Both the position numbers and the translations under genes were made by a program. This document shows, piece after piece, positions 24,388 to 32,796 of a stretch of DNA of 64,000 nt. The stretch comes from Porphyromonadaceae bacterium UBA4262 (lineage in GTDB: Bacteria > Bacteroidota > Bacteroidia > Bacteroidales > Muribaculaceae). Below the pieces are notes generated by a model. That model saw nothing but the letters and a program-made list of their open reading frames with translations. It had not been told where the DNA came from and ran no database searches. The number at the start of each line of letters is the position of its first letter. Position 1 is the stretch's first letter. The stretch is taken from NCBI GenBank assembly GCA_002396085.1, contig DGWI01000033.1, positions 12,431 to 76,430 on the forward strand, written 5' to 3'.

Positions 24388-24765
24388 TTAGGCAACCAGA
24401 GCGTTGGCCCAGGCCAGGAATGCCTGCTTCTCGGCTGGGTGCTCCACGCCATCGGCCCGGATGACCTGCTCGATGAAGTTGGCCATCGACATGACAATTG
24501 CCTGCTTGTCCTCGGGTTGCGTGAAGCAGGTGAGCAATTGCCGCGTCTCGTCGATGATCTCGTCGAGCGTGAAGTGCTGGTTCAGTGCATTCTCAAGCAT
24601 GTCCTTAACCTCATCCACGGGCCCGACTGCCGACAATTGGTTGATATAGTTCTCGATAAAGGTGCGCTCGCTGTCGGCATATTCGCCATCAACACTGGCA
24701 AAGAACAGGCCCGTCTTGGCCATCAACTTCACCACGAGTTCGATTGATTGATAATTCTCTTCCAT
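24388..24765 (-). CDS. TerB-like protein
   Basis: 125 residues, all helical. It resembles the TerB/DjlA-N fold: MAKTGLFFASVDGEYADSERTFIENYI gives the acidic metal-site helix (VDGEYADSE), echoed near the end by IRADGVEHPAEKQAFLAWA, the pseudo-twofold partner. TerB domains bind divalent ions and appear in envelope stress and tellurite-resistance systems. The gene lies 18 bases downstream of the low-complexity protein gene on the same strand, so the two are almost certainly co-expressed, and the proteins may interact. Confidence 0.82.
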   Translation of the reverse strand: MEENYQSIELVVKLMAKTGLFFASVDGEYADSERTFIENYINQLSAVGPVDEVKDMLENALNQHFTLDEIIDETRQLLTCFTQPEDKQAIVMSMANFIEQVIRADGVEHPAEKQAFLAWANALVA

Positions 24766-24783
24766 AGTCTTGCTGTTGTGGGG

Positions 24784-25599
24784 TTACTTCTGAGTGGACT
24801 GCACACTATTGCTGGCCATGTTGATGACCGAGACCACGCCCTTGGCCTCATCACTGATTTGAGCCTGCTTGAACTTGGACGCTCCAGCCGACGGTTGCAC
24901 AGGTTGCTGTGCGGGTTGCTGCATGGGGCGTTGTGCAGGTTGCTGCACGGGTTGTTGCTGCTGCGGATATCCGCTGCGCTGCTGGTTGAAGGCTGTCTGT
25001 TGAGTGGTCTGGGTGGTCTGTCCGAAAGGTTTCGGCTGCCCGGTCGGTTGCTGGGTCACCACACCCGCCTTGGCTTGCTGGAATGCGTTTGCGGCAGCCG
25101 ACTTGGGCGGCTGTTGTGGGTAGCCCTGTGGATACTGACCCTGAGGATACTGGCCTTGCACACCCGACATATAGCCCTGCTGGGGATAGCCCTGTTGAGG
25201 ATACTGCTGGGGATAGCCTTGCTGCTGAGGATACTGCTGCGGATAGCCTTGCTGTTGAGGATACTGCTGGGGATAGCCCTGCTGAGGATACTGCTGCGGA
25301 TAACCCTGCTGTTGAGGATACTGCTGGGAATAGCCTTGCTGTTGAGGATACTGTCCCTGCACGCCCGACATGTAGCCCTGTTGAGGATAGCCAGGCTGTC
25401 CCTGCATGGGTTGCTGGCCGCCCAGTTGGTTCATCACTTGCCCGATGACACCACCCAGCATGCCGCCTCCCATGGCACCTGCCATGGGGTTCACTCCAGG
25501 CTGGCCATAGTATTGCCCTTGTGGATAGCCAGGTTGACCATAAGCATTGGGTACTGCGGCTGACTTGGCCGCGTCAACGATGTTCTTGAAAAGTCCCAT
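24784..25599 (-). CDS. Gln/Tyr/Pro/Gly-rich low-complexity (prion-like) protein
   Basis: 271 residues. Residues 1-20 form an amphipathic helix (MGLFKNIVDAAKSAA). Residues 38-62 are a Gly/Met-rich hydrophobic stretch (AGAMGGGMLGGVIGQVMNQL). About 70-165 is a tandem repeat built on QGYPQQYPQQ, with the longer unit GYMSGVQGQYPQ once at each end. Then come Pro/Gln-rich tracts and a more ordinary helical C-terminus (SKFKQAQISDEAKGVVSVINMAS). The Y/Q/G/P composition resembles eukaryotic condensate-forming or rhodopsin-tail sequences. It is most likely intrinsically disordered. Co-transcription with TerB is the only functional hint. Confidence 0.85.
   Translation of the reverse strand: MGLFKNIVDAAKSAAVPNAYGQPGYPQGQYYGQPGVNPMAGAMGGGMLGGVIGQVMNQLGGQQPMQGQPGYPQQGYMSGVQGQYPQQQGYSQQYPQQQGYPQQYPQQGYPQQYPQQQGYPQQYPQQQGYPQQYPQQGYPQQGYMSGVQGQYPQGQYPQGYPQQPPKSAAANAFQQAKAGVVTQQPTGQPKPFGQTTQTTQQTAFNQQRSGYPQQQQPVQQPAQRPMQQPAQQPVQPSAGASKFKQAQISDEAKGVVSVINMASNSVQSTQK
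24950..25400 (-). repeat. Coding tandem repeats of the low-complexity gene
   Basis: The coding DNA repeats blocks such as GGATACTGCTG and GGATAGCC (plus-strand reading) with 15-27 bp spacing, so the number of protein repeats could change by slippage or recombination. Confidence 0.8.
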
Positions 25600-25773
25600 A
25601 ATTAATAGTATTATTTTTTATTAGTGATTGATTGTCTCCAAAAATCGCTATAAAGTTACGAACTTTTTGGCAAACCGCCAAATAAATTGCAAAAAATGTG
25701 CCAAAAAGATGCTTTTTGAACATCTTTTGGCAGATAAGCCTAGAGAAAATTTTGCCGTCAACCGATTTCTGGC

Positions 25774-25781
25774 TACCTTTG
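25774..25781 (+). promoter_or_regulatory. -7 promoter element for cmk
   Basis: TACCTTTG with TTTTG about 20 bases upstream (25749-25753) and the start 22 bases downstream. Confidence 0.7.
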
Positions 25782-25802
25782 CATATCCAAATCGCTTAAA
25801 CT

Positions 25803-26522
25803 ATGAAACAACGTAAGATAACCATTGCCATCGACGGCTACTCGTCGACCGGCAAGAGCACCATGGCCAAGGCGCTGGCCCGTGCCATCGGATATGCCTA
25901 TATCGACACCGGCGCCATGTACCGGGCGGTCACGCTCTATTGTCTGGACAACGGCCTGATTGACGGCGACAGCGTCGACGAGGCCGCCCTGCAGCAGCGC
26001 ATCGGCGACATCCACATCACCTTCCGTGCCAACGACGAGGGCCGCAGCGAGACCTACCTCAATGGCGCGAATGTCGAGAGCGCGATACGCTCGATGCGCG
26101 TCAGCGACAAGGTGAGCATCATCGCAGCCATCGGCTTTGTCAGGCGCGACATGGTGCGGCAGCAGCAGGCCATGGGGCGCGACAAGGGCATCGTCATGGA
26201 CGGACGCGACATCGGCACCGTTGTCTTTCCCGATGCCGAGCTCAAGGTCTTTGTCACCGCCGACCCCATGGTGCGCGCACAGCGGCGCTACGACGAGTTG
26301 CGCGGCAAGGGCGACACGACCACCACGCTCGACGAGGTGCTGCACAATGTCAACGAGCGCGACCGCATCGACACCACGCGAGCCGAGAGCCCGCTGCGAC
26401 AGGCCGAGGATGCCATTGTGCTCGACAACTCGCACCTCACCATAGCCGAGCAGAACGCCTTCCTCATGGGTGCCTTCCAAGCATCATTAATGCACAATGC
26501 GCAAGATGGAAATAGAAATTGA
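25803..26522 (+). CDS. cmk: Cytidylate kinase
   Basis: 239 residues. It phosphorylates CMP/dCMP with ATP in the cytoplasm. The P-loop is GYSSTGKST (12-20). The CMP-binding region follows in YIDTGAMYRAVTLYCLD (38-54) with a typical insertion domain (DEAALQQRIGDIHITF), then MDGRDIGTVVFPDAELKVFVTA and the lid with arginines (RAQRRYDEL, RDRIDTTRAESPL). It overlaps the start of ispH by a few codons, so the two are translationally coupled. Confidence 0.95.
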   Translation: MKQRKITIAIDGYSSTGKSTMAKALARAIGYAYIDTGAMYRAVTLYCLDNGLIDGDSVDEAALQQRIGDIHITFRANDEGRSETYLNGANVESAIRSMRVSDKVSIIAAIGFVRRDMVRQQQAMGRDKGIVMDGRDIGTVVFPDAELKVFVTADPMVRAQRRYDELRGKGDTTTTLDEVLHNVNERDRIDTTRAESPLRQAEDAIVLDNSHLTIAEQNAFLMGAFQASLMHNAQDGNRN

Positions 26523-27357
26523 CACTGGATCGGGATTCTGCTTCGGCGTGACCACCGCCATCAGCAAGGCCGAGGAGGAACTGCACAACTCGGGGCACCT
26601 CTACTGCCTGGGCGACATCGTGCACAACAGCAACGAGGTCGAGCGGCTGCAACGCATCGGACTCGAGACCATCACCCACGAGCAACTGGCGCAGTTGCAC
26701 GACGTCAAAGTGCTGCTGCGTGCCCACGGTGAGCCACCCGAGACCTACGAGATGGCGCGGCGCAACAACATCCACATCATCGATGCCACCTGCCCTGTGG
26801 TGCTCAAGTTGCAGCAACGCATCCACGCCACGTGGCACGGCAAGGACCGTCCGCAGATTGTCATCTACGGCAAGCGCGGCCATGCCGAGGTCAACGGGCT
26901 CGTGGGGCAGACCGAGGGCAGAGCGCTGGTCATCGAGAGTGTTGACGAGATCGACAAGATCGACTACTCGCGCGACATCTACCTCTACTCGCAGACCACC
27001 AAGTCGGTGCAGGGTTTCAAGCACATCGTCGACGAGATCAGCCGCCGCGTGCAGTCCGGAGTCAAGTTTGAGAGTTACGACACCATCTGCCGCTCGGTCG
27101 CCAATCGCATCCCGCAGATTCGCGAGTTTGCCCGGCGCCACGAGCTCATCCTCTTTGTCTGCGGCAGCAAGAGCAGCAACGGGCGCATCCTCTTTGCCGA
27201 GTGCCTCGACGCCAACCCCGACTCGCACCTCATCAGCAACGAGAGCGAGATCGACCCCACATGGCTGCAGGGCAAGCAGCACATCGGCATCTGCGGTGCC
27301 ACCTCCACCCCCAGGTGGCTCATGAACCGCGTCAAGGAGCATTTGGACAATCTGTAG
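26506..27357 (+). CDS. ispH: 4-hydroxy-3-methylbut-2-enyl diphosphate reductase
   Basis: 283 residues from 26506 (MEIEIDTGSGFCFG, as in Bacteroides homologues); an ATG at 26497 is an alternative. It is the last enzyme of the MEP isoprenoid pathway, a [4Fe-4S] enzyme making IPP and DMAPP. The three cluster cysteines are C12 (GFCFG), C96 (DATCPVV) and C195 (DTICRSV). Substrate-site motifs are HGEPPE, HAEVNGLVGQ, TTKSVQGF and SKSSNGRILF. The start overlaps the end of cmk in another frame. The pairing of cmk and ispH is common in Bacteroidales. Confidence 0.95.
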   Translation: MEIEIDTGSGFCFGVTTAISKAEEELHNSGHLYCLGDIVHNSNEVERLQRIGLETITHEQLAQLHDVKVLLRAHGEPPETYEMARRNNIHIIDATCPVVLKLQQRIHATWHGKDRPQIVIYGKRGHAEVNGLVGQTEGRALVIESVDEIDKIDYSRDIYLYSQTTKSVQGFKHIVDEISRRVQSGVKFESYDTICRSVANRIPQIREFARRHELILFVCGSKSSNGRILFAECLDANPDSHLISNESEIDPTWLQGKQHIGICGATSTPRWLMNRVKEHLDNL

Positions 27358-27358
27358 T

Positions 27359-27410
27359 CCCAGCCCCAGTAAACCCAGTTTTCCCAGCAATCCCAGTTTT
27401 CCCAGCAATC
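27359..27410 (+). repeat. CCCAGNNNN nonamer array in the leader of the DUF3298 gene
   Basis: cccagtttt, cccagcaat, cccagtttt, cccagcaat after a less regular start. It begins at the ispH stop and ends at the next ATG (27411). Confidence 0.75.
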
Positions 27411-28346
27411 ATGAGCAAACGCAATCTGGTCATCATCATCGCCCTGCTGGTCATCGTCGACATCGCAGCGGCATTCTGGTATCTCTCGCTGCGCATCGAG
27501 GCCAGCGGCGAGAGCCACGACCTGTGGCAGCGCAGCGACACCACCGCCACCGTCGCCGACACACTCACCACGGCCTCGATTCCCGACACGTTCGACATCA
27601 AGGAGTTTCACGCCTATCATGTGAGCCGCACACCCAGCATCCGTGGCGACGAGAACTCCTACTATGTGTGCGTGCGGCGCGTCAAGGTGCGCTGGCCCGC
27701 CAGCATCAACGGCAACGACAGTCTACCCGCGCTGGAGCGTGCCTTGCACAAGTGCATGTTTGGCAACGAGAACAACAACCTGGCGGCAAGTGCCTCACAG
27801 TGGATGAGCACACCACACTTCACCATCGAGGCGCTCACCGACTACAAGCAGACCGAGCGGCAGCCCAAGCTGGTGGGACGATATGCCTACTGCGAGCAAC
27901 TGCTCGCCTACCCCATCCTCACCTCGCTGCGAATGCTGGTCATGGAGGTGGACCACCGCACACGCAATGGCGAGACATCGACGCTCACCACACAATATGT
28001 GCACTACGACCGCATCAAGCAGTCGGTCATCCAGCGCAAGAGCATCATCAACCCCAACGACGAGCACATCCTGCTCTCGCTCATCAACAACAAGATTGAG
28101 CATCTCAACCGCGAGAAGCAGTTGCAACTCGAGCATGCGTCCAAGGTGGCCAACGATTTTCATGCCACGCGCATGGGCATCATCTTTGACTACCCCGCCG
28201 GCGAGATCGCTCCCACCGCCGAGGGCGTCATCGAGGTGCTCATCGACTATCCACAACTGGGGCCCGTGCTCACCCAGGACTTCAAGAATCTGCTCAACCT
28301 CAACGACGGCTACTGGAAGTACAAGCCCATCGACCACACGCTGTGA
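27411..28346 (+). CDS. Membrane-anchored DUF3298-like protein
   Basis: 311 residues from 27411; the longer frame from 27201 only reads through ispH. One N-terminal membrane segment (about 5-24, LVIIIALLVIVDIAAAFWYL) places the rest in the periplasm. The C-terminal third resembles DUF3298/RsiV-type domains: GIIFDYPAGEIAPTAEGVIEVLIDYPQL, and earlier MLVMEVDHRTRNGE, which recalls the beta-sheet region. RsiV relatives bind lysozyme or other ligands, but I see no anti-sigma part. The gene follows cmk-ispH with 53 bases of repeat between, so it is probably in the same transcript. Confidence 0.7.
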   Translation: MSKRNLVIIIALLVIVDIAAAFWYLSLRIEASGESHDLWQRSDTTATVADTLTTASIPDTFDIKEFHAYHVSRTPSIRGDENSYYVCVRRVKVRWPASINGNDSLPALERALHKCMFGNENNNLAASASQWMSTPHFTIEALTDYKQTERQPKLVGRYAYCEQLLAYPILTSLRMLVMEVDHRTRNGETSTLTTQYVHYDRIKQSVIQRKSIINPNDEHILLSLINNKIEHLNREKQLQLEHASKVANDFHATRMGIIFDYPAGEIAPTAEGVIEVLIDYPQLGPVLTQDFKNLLNLNDGYWKYKPIDHTL

Positions 28347-28374
28347 CCCCCAGGCTTGACACTCAGCTCCCCCC

Positions 28375-28419
28375 TCTAGAAATTCTAGAAAATCTAGAAA
28401 TCCTAGAAATTCTAGAAAA
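28375..28419 (+). repeat. TCTAGANNN array upstream of the four-helix-bundle gene
   Basis: Five exact 9-bp units: tctagaaat, tctagaaaa, tctagaaat, cctagaaat, tctagaaaa. It lies directly upstream of the promoter at 28448-28455. Confidence 0.92.
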
Positions 28420-28447
28420 AAGCCTTGCTTTTTTTAAAATAAAACAC

Positions 28448-28455
28448 TATCTTTG
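28448..28455 (+). promoter_or_regulatory. -7 promoter element of the four-helix-bundle gene
   Basis: TATCTTTG, 28 bases before the start at 28484. Confidence 0.7.
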
Positions 28456-28483
28456 CGCCATTTAAACGAATTCACCATTTCAA

Positions 28484-29164
28484 ATGGCAAATTGTCTACC
28501 AGAGCCAGCAAAAAAAATTGAGTCGGTCCTGCGACAGCAGACCAACTGGAAATGCCTCTGGTTCTACCAGAAGACAGTGGTGCTCTATCAGATGACCTAT
28601 GCCTTCACACGCCGGTTCTTGCCCACCTATGGCGACCGCACCGTCGACCAGATGGTGCAGGCGGCAAGGTCGGGAAAGCAGAACATCGTCGAGGGCAGTG
28701 CCGACGGGGTCACATCCATGGAACTGGAGCTCAAACTCCTCAACGTGGCACGGTCCAGCATACAGGAACTCCAGGAGGACTATGAGGACTATTTGACCAA
28801 GCACGACATTGACGTGTGGGATGAGTCGCATCAGCGATTCGAACCCATGCTCGCATTTTGTCGCAGCCACAACCGCCTCAAGGACTACCAGCCCTACTTC
28901 GAGCGGTGGACCGACGAGGAAGCCGCCAACACAGCACTCACCCTGTGCCACATGGTCGACAAGATGCTCATGAGCTACCAGAAGCGCAAAGAGAAAGAAT
29001 TTATCGAGGGCGGAGGCATCAGGGAGCGCATGACAGCCGCACGGCTCCACCGCCGCGCCACTCAGCAGCAAGAGATTGACCATCTCAAGGCCCAGGTCCA
29101 GGCCTTGCAGGCCGAGGTAACCCGCCTGCGAGCCCTCCTCGCCACCCACAACATCCCCCTCTAG
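28484..29164 (+). CDS. Four-helix-bundle protein with Bacteroidota suffix domain
   Basis: 226 residues. Residues 20-130 fit the four-helix-bundle family of 23S rRNA intervening-sequence proteins (WFYQKTVVLYQMTYAFTRRFL, DQMVQAARSGKQNIVEG, KLLNVARSSIQELQEDYEDYL). This fold is shared with Avd of diversity-generating retroelements. The remainder is the suffix region (YQPYFERWTDEEAANTALTLCHMVDKML) plus a leucine-rich coiled coil (IDHLKAQVQALQAEVTRLRALL). The protein is small, basic-faced and has no catalytic motif, so nucleic-acid binding is plausible. It is monocistronic, bracketed by TCTAGANNN arrays at 28375-28419 and 29160-29231; its TAG stop is the centre of the first TCTAGA of the downstream array. 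Confidence 0.85.
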   Translation: MANCLPEPAKKIESVLRQQTNWKCLWFYQKTVVLYQMTYAFTRRFLPTYGDRTVDQMVQAARSGKQNIVEGSADGVTSMELELKLLNVARSSIQELQEDYEDYLTKHDIDVWDESHQRFEPMLAFCRSHNRLKDYQPYFERWTDEEAANTALTLCHMVDKMLMSYQKRKEKEFIEGGGIRERMTAARLHRRATQQQEIDHLKAQVQALQAEVTRLRALLATHNIPL

Positions 29165-29231
29165 ACAATCTAGAATATCTAGAAAATCTAGAACCTCTAG
29201 AAAGTCTAGAAAATCTAGAACATCTAGAAAA
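29160..29231 (+). repeat. TCTAGANNN array, eight exact units, overlapping the four-helix-bundle stop codon
   Basis: Eight contiguous units with an invariant TCTAGA and triplets CAA, ATA, AAA, ACC, AAG, AAA, ACA, AAA. This is the longest and most regular array in the window. The host gene's stop TAG (29162-29164) lies in the first unit. Confidence 0.95.
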
Positions 29232-29286
29232 AGAAAAATAACTGAGATACAAACCAATTATTATTAACAACTAAAAATCACTCATT

Positions 29287-32193
29287 ATGAAAAAATTACT
29301 ATCATTAATGATGTTAATGCTCCTATGCACCAGTGCATGGGCACAAGAGCCTACTATGCTCTTCCATGAGTCGTTTGGTGATAATCCCGGATCTGCTCGA
29401 GATTGGAATGATTCGTATAGTGTAAAAACAGGTGTCGAAGATGTTTACAGCGGCATCACAGGATACACTGTGGGCAATGCTAAACAGGGAAAAAACACAA
29501 CAGGTTCCACTCTGTCTGGCTTGAATCAATCAACCCAGGGCAGTGATGCAAGCATCGTGATAGGCCCACTGAATGTAGCCAACTATGAGTCCCTTAAACT
29601 GACTTATCAGTGGAAAGCCGCATCAGTTAAGGGAACTTACAGTACGACTGCATACTATGCAACCAGTGCTAATGGTGATTATACCGAAGTGGACGGAACT
29701 GGTGATGGAGCAACATCATTTGTTGAACGTGCCTACAATCTTCCTGTCGAGGCACAAGTGTCGACATTGTATTTGAAGATTGTGTTCAACACATCAAACA
29801 CCCAGGCCATCATTGATGAAGTCAACCTAGATGGTATCGAAACAGGCACTGCTCCAGCAGTAACCGTCGCTAAGCCAGTGATTGAGTTCAATGCAGAGAA
29901 CCCTGTTGAGGGTGACAATGTGACTTGCACCATCACTTGTGCTACCGATGGTGCAACTATCCAGTATGCTCTCAACGATGGCGAGTTCCAGGCCTATGAC
30001 GAGCCGTTCACCATCAACACGACCACTACCGTCTACGCCAAGGCTAAACTGGGCGAGGATGTGAGCGAGGTTGCCCAGAAGACCATCACCTTCACCCCGG
30101 TGACGACTGTGGCCAACATCGCAGAACTCACCGCTTTAGAAAATGGCAAAGTGTTCCGCATGACCGGCAGCGCTACAGTGGTATATACCGATGCCTCCAA
30201 ACACATTTACATCAAGGATGACACGGGCTACACCCTGCTCTATGATAGCCATGACGCAGCCGATAAAGGCTACACCGTGAGCAACATCGTTGGCACCGTG
30301 TCGATCTACAAAGGCCTGTTTGAGGCGAAAGAAACCGATTTTGACGTGGAGGTTGGCGACACCCAGGTTGACCCGACTGTGATGACCATCCCCAACATCG
30401 CTGCAACCAACATGAACCAGTATGTGAAGCTCGAGAATGTGAGCATCACCGCACCAGTAAACCAGAACTTCACCATCACTGATGCCGAAGAACATACGTT
30501 GCAGGGACGCGACAACTTCTCGCTGCAAGATTTCCCCAACGACGTTACCGACAAGAAATTTGACATCGAGGGCTTTGTGGGCATCTATAATGGGACTATC
30601 CAGTTCTATCCCACGAAGTTTACCGACGTTACCCCGGCCGCTCCATTCGCCATCACGGTGAGCCCTGAGGCCGGCACCTATACTGAGCCTGTGACCGTGA
30701 CCATCACCGCAACTGGACTTGAAGAAGGCCAAACTGCCATGATCACCTACACCCTGAACGGCGGCAATGAGCTTGACTACACCGTGCCGTTCACGCTCAA
30801 CGAGACCACCGAGGTCCACGTCTATGCCACCGATGGCACCAACGAGGCTACTTGGGACGGCACCTACACCATCGAGTTGCCGGACTTCAGCATCGAGCCG
30901 AGCGTGGCTTCGGGTACAACGCTGTATAAGGCTACCGATGTGACCTTCACCCCGAAGAACGGTTTCGGCGACTTGGCTATTTCATACAAAGTCAACGATA
31001 GTGATGAAGAAATCACAGACGCAGCCTTCACTGTGAACGTTGCCGAGAATACGACGGTAACAATTGAAGCCGTTGATGGCGCCGGCCGCGAGTTTAAAGG
31101 TGACTTCACCTACACGGTTGACCTCTTCGTGCCTGCCAAAAAGTTTAAACTGGTGACCGACTTGACCGAACTGGAAGCCGGCAAGCAAGTGCTCATCGCA
31201 GGAGTGAATAATGATATGTATGTCATGGGTGGACAGAACGATAACAACCGTGCTGCTGTGAAATGCGGCTTAGGCACTGACTTAACGGCTCCTTTGTCCA
31301 CGCTCGACTTCACCAATGCCAATGTTACATACCAGACCATGGTGCTCGGTCAAGATGGTGACTACTACACCTTCTTTGATGTATATAAGGAAGGCTACCT
31401 CTATGCCGCTAGTTCAACCAAGAACTATTTGAGAACCGAGTCTCAACTCGATAATAACGGCAAAGCTGCCATCACCACATTAGAGGACGGCACATTCTCG
31501 GTAGTTTTCCAGGGTGACAATGAGAACAAATACATGCAATTCAATAGTAGTAACACATTGTTCTCCTGCTATGGGAGCGCATCGCAAAAACCCGTCTACC
31601 TGTATGTGGTTGAGAAGACTGCTACTCCTGAGATTGTCGTGACCGAGGGCGAAGAGGCTTACACCGTCACCGCAACCGGTGCCGGCACGGTCAAGCTCTA
31701 CAAGGATGGCGAGGAAGTTGAGAATCCCTGCACAGTGGCTCGCACCAGTGAGGAACAGACATTTGTCTTCACCGCCACTGCAAAAGAGGAGGGCAAGGAC
31801 ATCAGTAAAGTCGCAACCCAGAACGTCACCGTTCCCGCACTCCCTGCAACGACCTACACCATCACGCTGGATAAGGAACCGGGTGACTACACTGAACTGG
31901 TGAATGTCAAGGCTACTGTCGAGCCCGCTCTGCCCGAGGGCGCAACGCTGACCTTCAAGATCAATGACGCTGAACAACCCAAGGAATATAACCCCGAGAA
32001 GGGTGTCAACATGCTGGAAAGCGGAACACTCACCTTCACCGCAACCGACGCTGCCGGCAACGTACTGGCAACCAAAAGCGCCGAGTACAAGTATATCATG
32101 AGAGTGTTTGGCGACCTCAACGGTGACGGCAAGGTTGACGTAGATGAAGTAGGCACCGTTGTGAACCTCATCCTCGGCAAGCTCAACAACTAA
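29287..32193 (+). CDS. Large secreted multidomain protein with dockerin-like C-terminus
   Basis: 968 residues. The signal peptide covers 1-19 (AWAQ). About 22-183 is a jelly-roll-like domain (LFHESFGDNPGSARDW ... AIIDEVNLDGIE). About 195-270 is a chitobiase-C-terminal/Ig-like repeat (YALNDGEFQAYDEPFTINTTTTVYAKA), with related repeats near 460-530 and 535-615. Between them is an OB-like domain (ELTALENGKVFRMTGSATVVY). About 620-785 is a beta-trefoil-like segment. The last 25 residues are a dockerin-type calcium motif (GDLNGDGKVDVDEV) ending ILGKLNN. No catalytic residues stand out. It is probably a surface binding or adhesive protein. It lies just left of the repeats that border the PUL. Confidence 0.82.
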   Translation: MKKLLSLMMLMLLCTSAWAQEPTMLFHESFGDNPGSARDWNDSYSVKTGVEDVYSGITGYTVGNAKQGKNTTGSTLSGLNQSTQGSDASIVIGPLNVANYESLKLTYQWKAASVKGTYSTTAYYATSANGDYTEVDGTGDGATSFVERAYNLPVEAQVSTLYLKIVFNTSNTQAIIDEVNLDGIETGTAPAVTVAKPVIEFNAENPVEGDNVTCTITCATDGATIQYALNDGEFQAYDEPFTINTTTTVYAKAKLGEDVSEVAQKTITFTPVTTVANIAELTALENGKVFRMTGSATVVYTDASKHIYIKDDTGYTLLYDSHDAADKGYTVSNIVGTVSIYKGLFEAKETDFDVEVGDTQVDPTVMTIPNIAATNMNQYVKLENVSITAPVNQNFTITDAEEHTLQGRDNFSLQDFPNDVTDKKFDIEGFVGIYNGTIQFYPTKFTDVTPAAPFAITVSPEAGTYTEPVTVTITATGLEEGQTAMITYTLNGGNELDYTVPFTLNETTEVHVYATDGTNEATWDGTYTIELPDFSIEPSVASGTTLYKATDVTFTPKNGFGDLAISYKVNDSDEEITDAAFTVNVAENTTVTIEAVDGAGREFKGDFTYTVDLFVPAKKFKLVTDLTELEAGKQVLIAGVNNDMYVMGGQNDNNRAAVKCGLGTDLTAPLSTLDFTNANVTYQTMVLGQDGDYYTFFDVYKEGYLYAASSTKNYLRTESQLDNNGKAAITTLEDGTFSVVFQGDNENKYMQFNSSNTLFSCYGSASQKPVYLYVVEKTATPEIVVTEGEEAYTVTATGAGTVKLYKDGEEVENPCTVARTSEEQTFVFTATAKEEGKDISKVATQNVTVPALPATTYTITLDKEPGDYTELVNVKATVEPALPEGATLTFKINDAEQPKEYNPEKGVNMLESGTLTFTATDAAGNVLATKSAEYKYIMRVFGDLNGDGKVDVDEVGTVVNLILGKLNN

Positions 32194-32223
32194 TCAACAA
32201 CACTGATTAGACACAACTACCAT

Positions 32224-32261
32224 GGCGGGCAGCCCATCCTCGGGCCGCCCGCCTGTTTTTT
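32224..32261 (+). terminator. Terminator after the 968-residue protein gene
   Basis: GGCGGGC (32224-32230) pairs with GCCCGCC (32247-32253), with an inner AGCCC/GGGCC stem, then TGTTTTTT. Confidence 0.75.
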
Positions 32262-32264
32262 CCC

Positions 32265-32750
32265 CACGAATTACCATGAATTGACATGAATTTAGGGCAA
32301 GAAAATTATCGTGAGTTCGACGAATTTATTGTTTGATAATCAATGCGTTAGCAATTCCCCCTCTAAGTTAGAGGGGGTGCCGCTTTGCGGCGGGGGCGTG
32401 TGTCAGGCAGCCTAGCGGTATCACACACTCCTCCGGCACTCCGTGCCACCTCCCCTAACTTAGGGGAGGACCTGTGTATCAACAACTTTATTTTCGCCGA
32501 GCTCACATTAACAGACAATCTCGCTGCAAGTGAGCACCTTGTAGCGCAACCAAATGCTCGCTTTCAGCGAGATATTTAGTATGCCCACATACCGGAGGTG
32601 TCGCTAACGCTCCACCACCGGTTACTCAGATTGTCACCTTCGGTGACGCTGCTTCCTCACCAAAAAATAAAACACTAATTGGGGGACAACTCGTATATAA
32701 CTCCCAAATTAAGTACCTAGAAAATTAATGTTCATTCGTGATAATTCGTG
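32265..32750 (+). repeat. Hairpin-rich repeat element, copy A
   Basis: The ends are imperfect inverted repeats: CACGAATTACCATGAATTGA at the left, and ...CATTCGTGATAATTCGTG at the right. Inside is a long imperfect hairpin (about 32359-32470, arms CCCCCTCTAAGTTAGAGGGG and CCTCCCCTAACTTAGGGGAGG) and many small hairpins such as CTCGCTTTCAGCGAG and GTCACCTTCGGTGAC. About 330 bp are repeated almost exactly in copy B. Confidence 0.85.
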
Positions 32751-32796
32751 TGTCTTTCACCACTCACGGGGAAACCCATTGCGTTTATTACTTATT

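Noticed and set aside
25083..25448. Plus-strand ORF of 121 residues rich in Asp/Thr/Ala
   Set aside because: It is the antisense of the QGYPQQ repeat coding region, and its repeats come only from that.
28375..29231. CRISPR array made of the TCTAGA repeats
   Set aside because: Units are 9 bp with 3-bp spacers, no leader and no cas genes are nearby.
28484..29231. Diversity-generating retroelement with the four-helix-bundle gene as avd
   Set aside because: No reverse transcriptase, template repeat or variable C-type lectin gene is present in the window.
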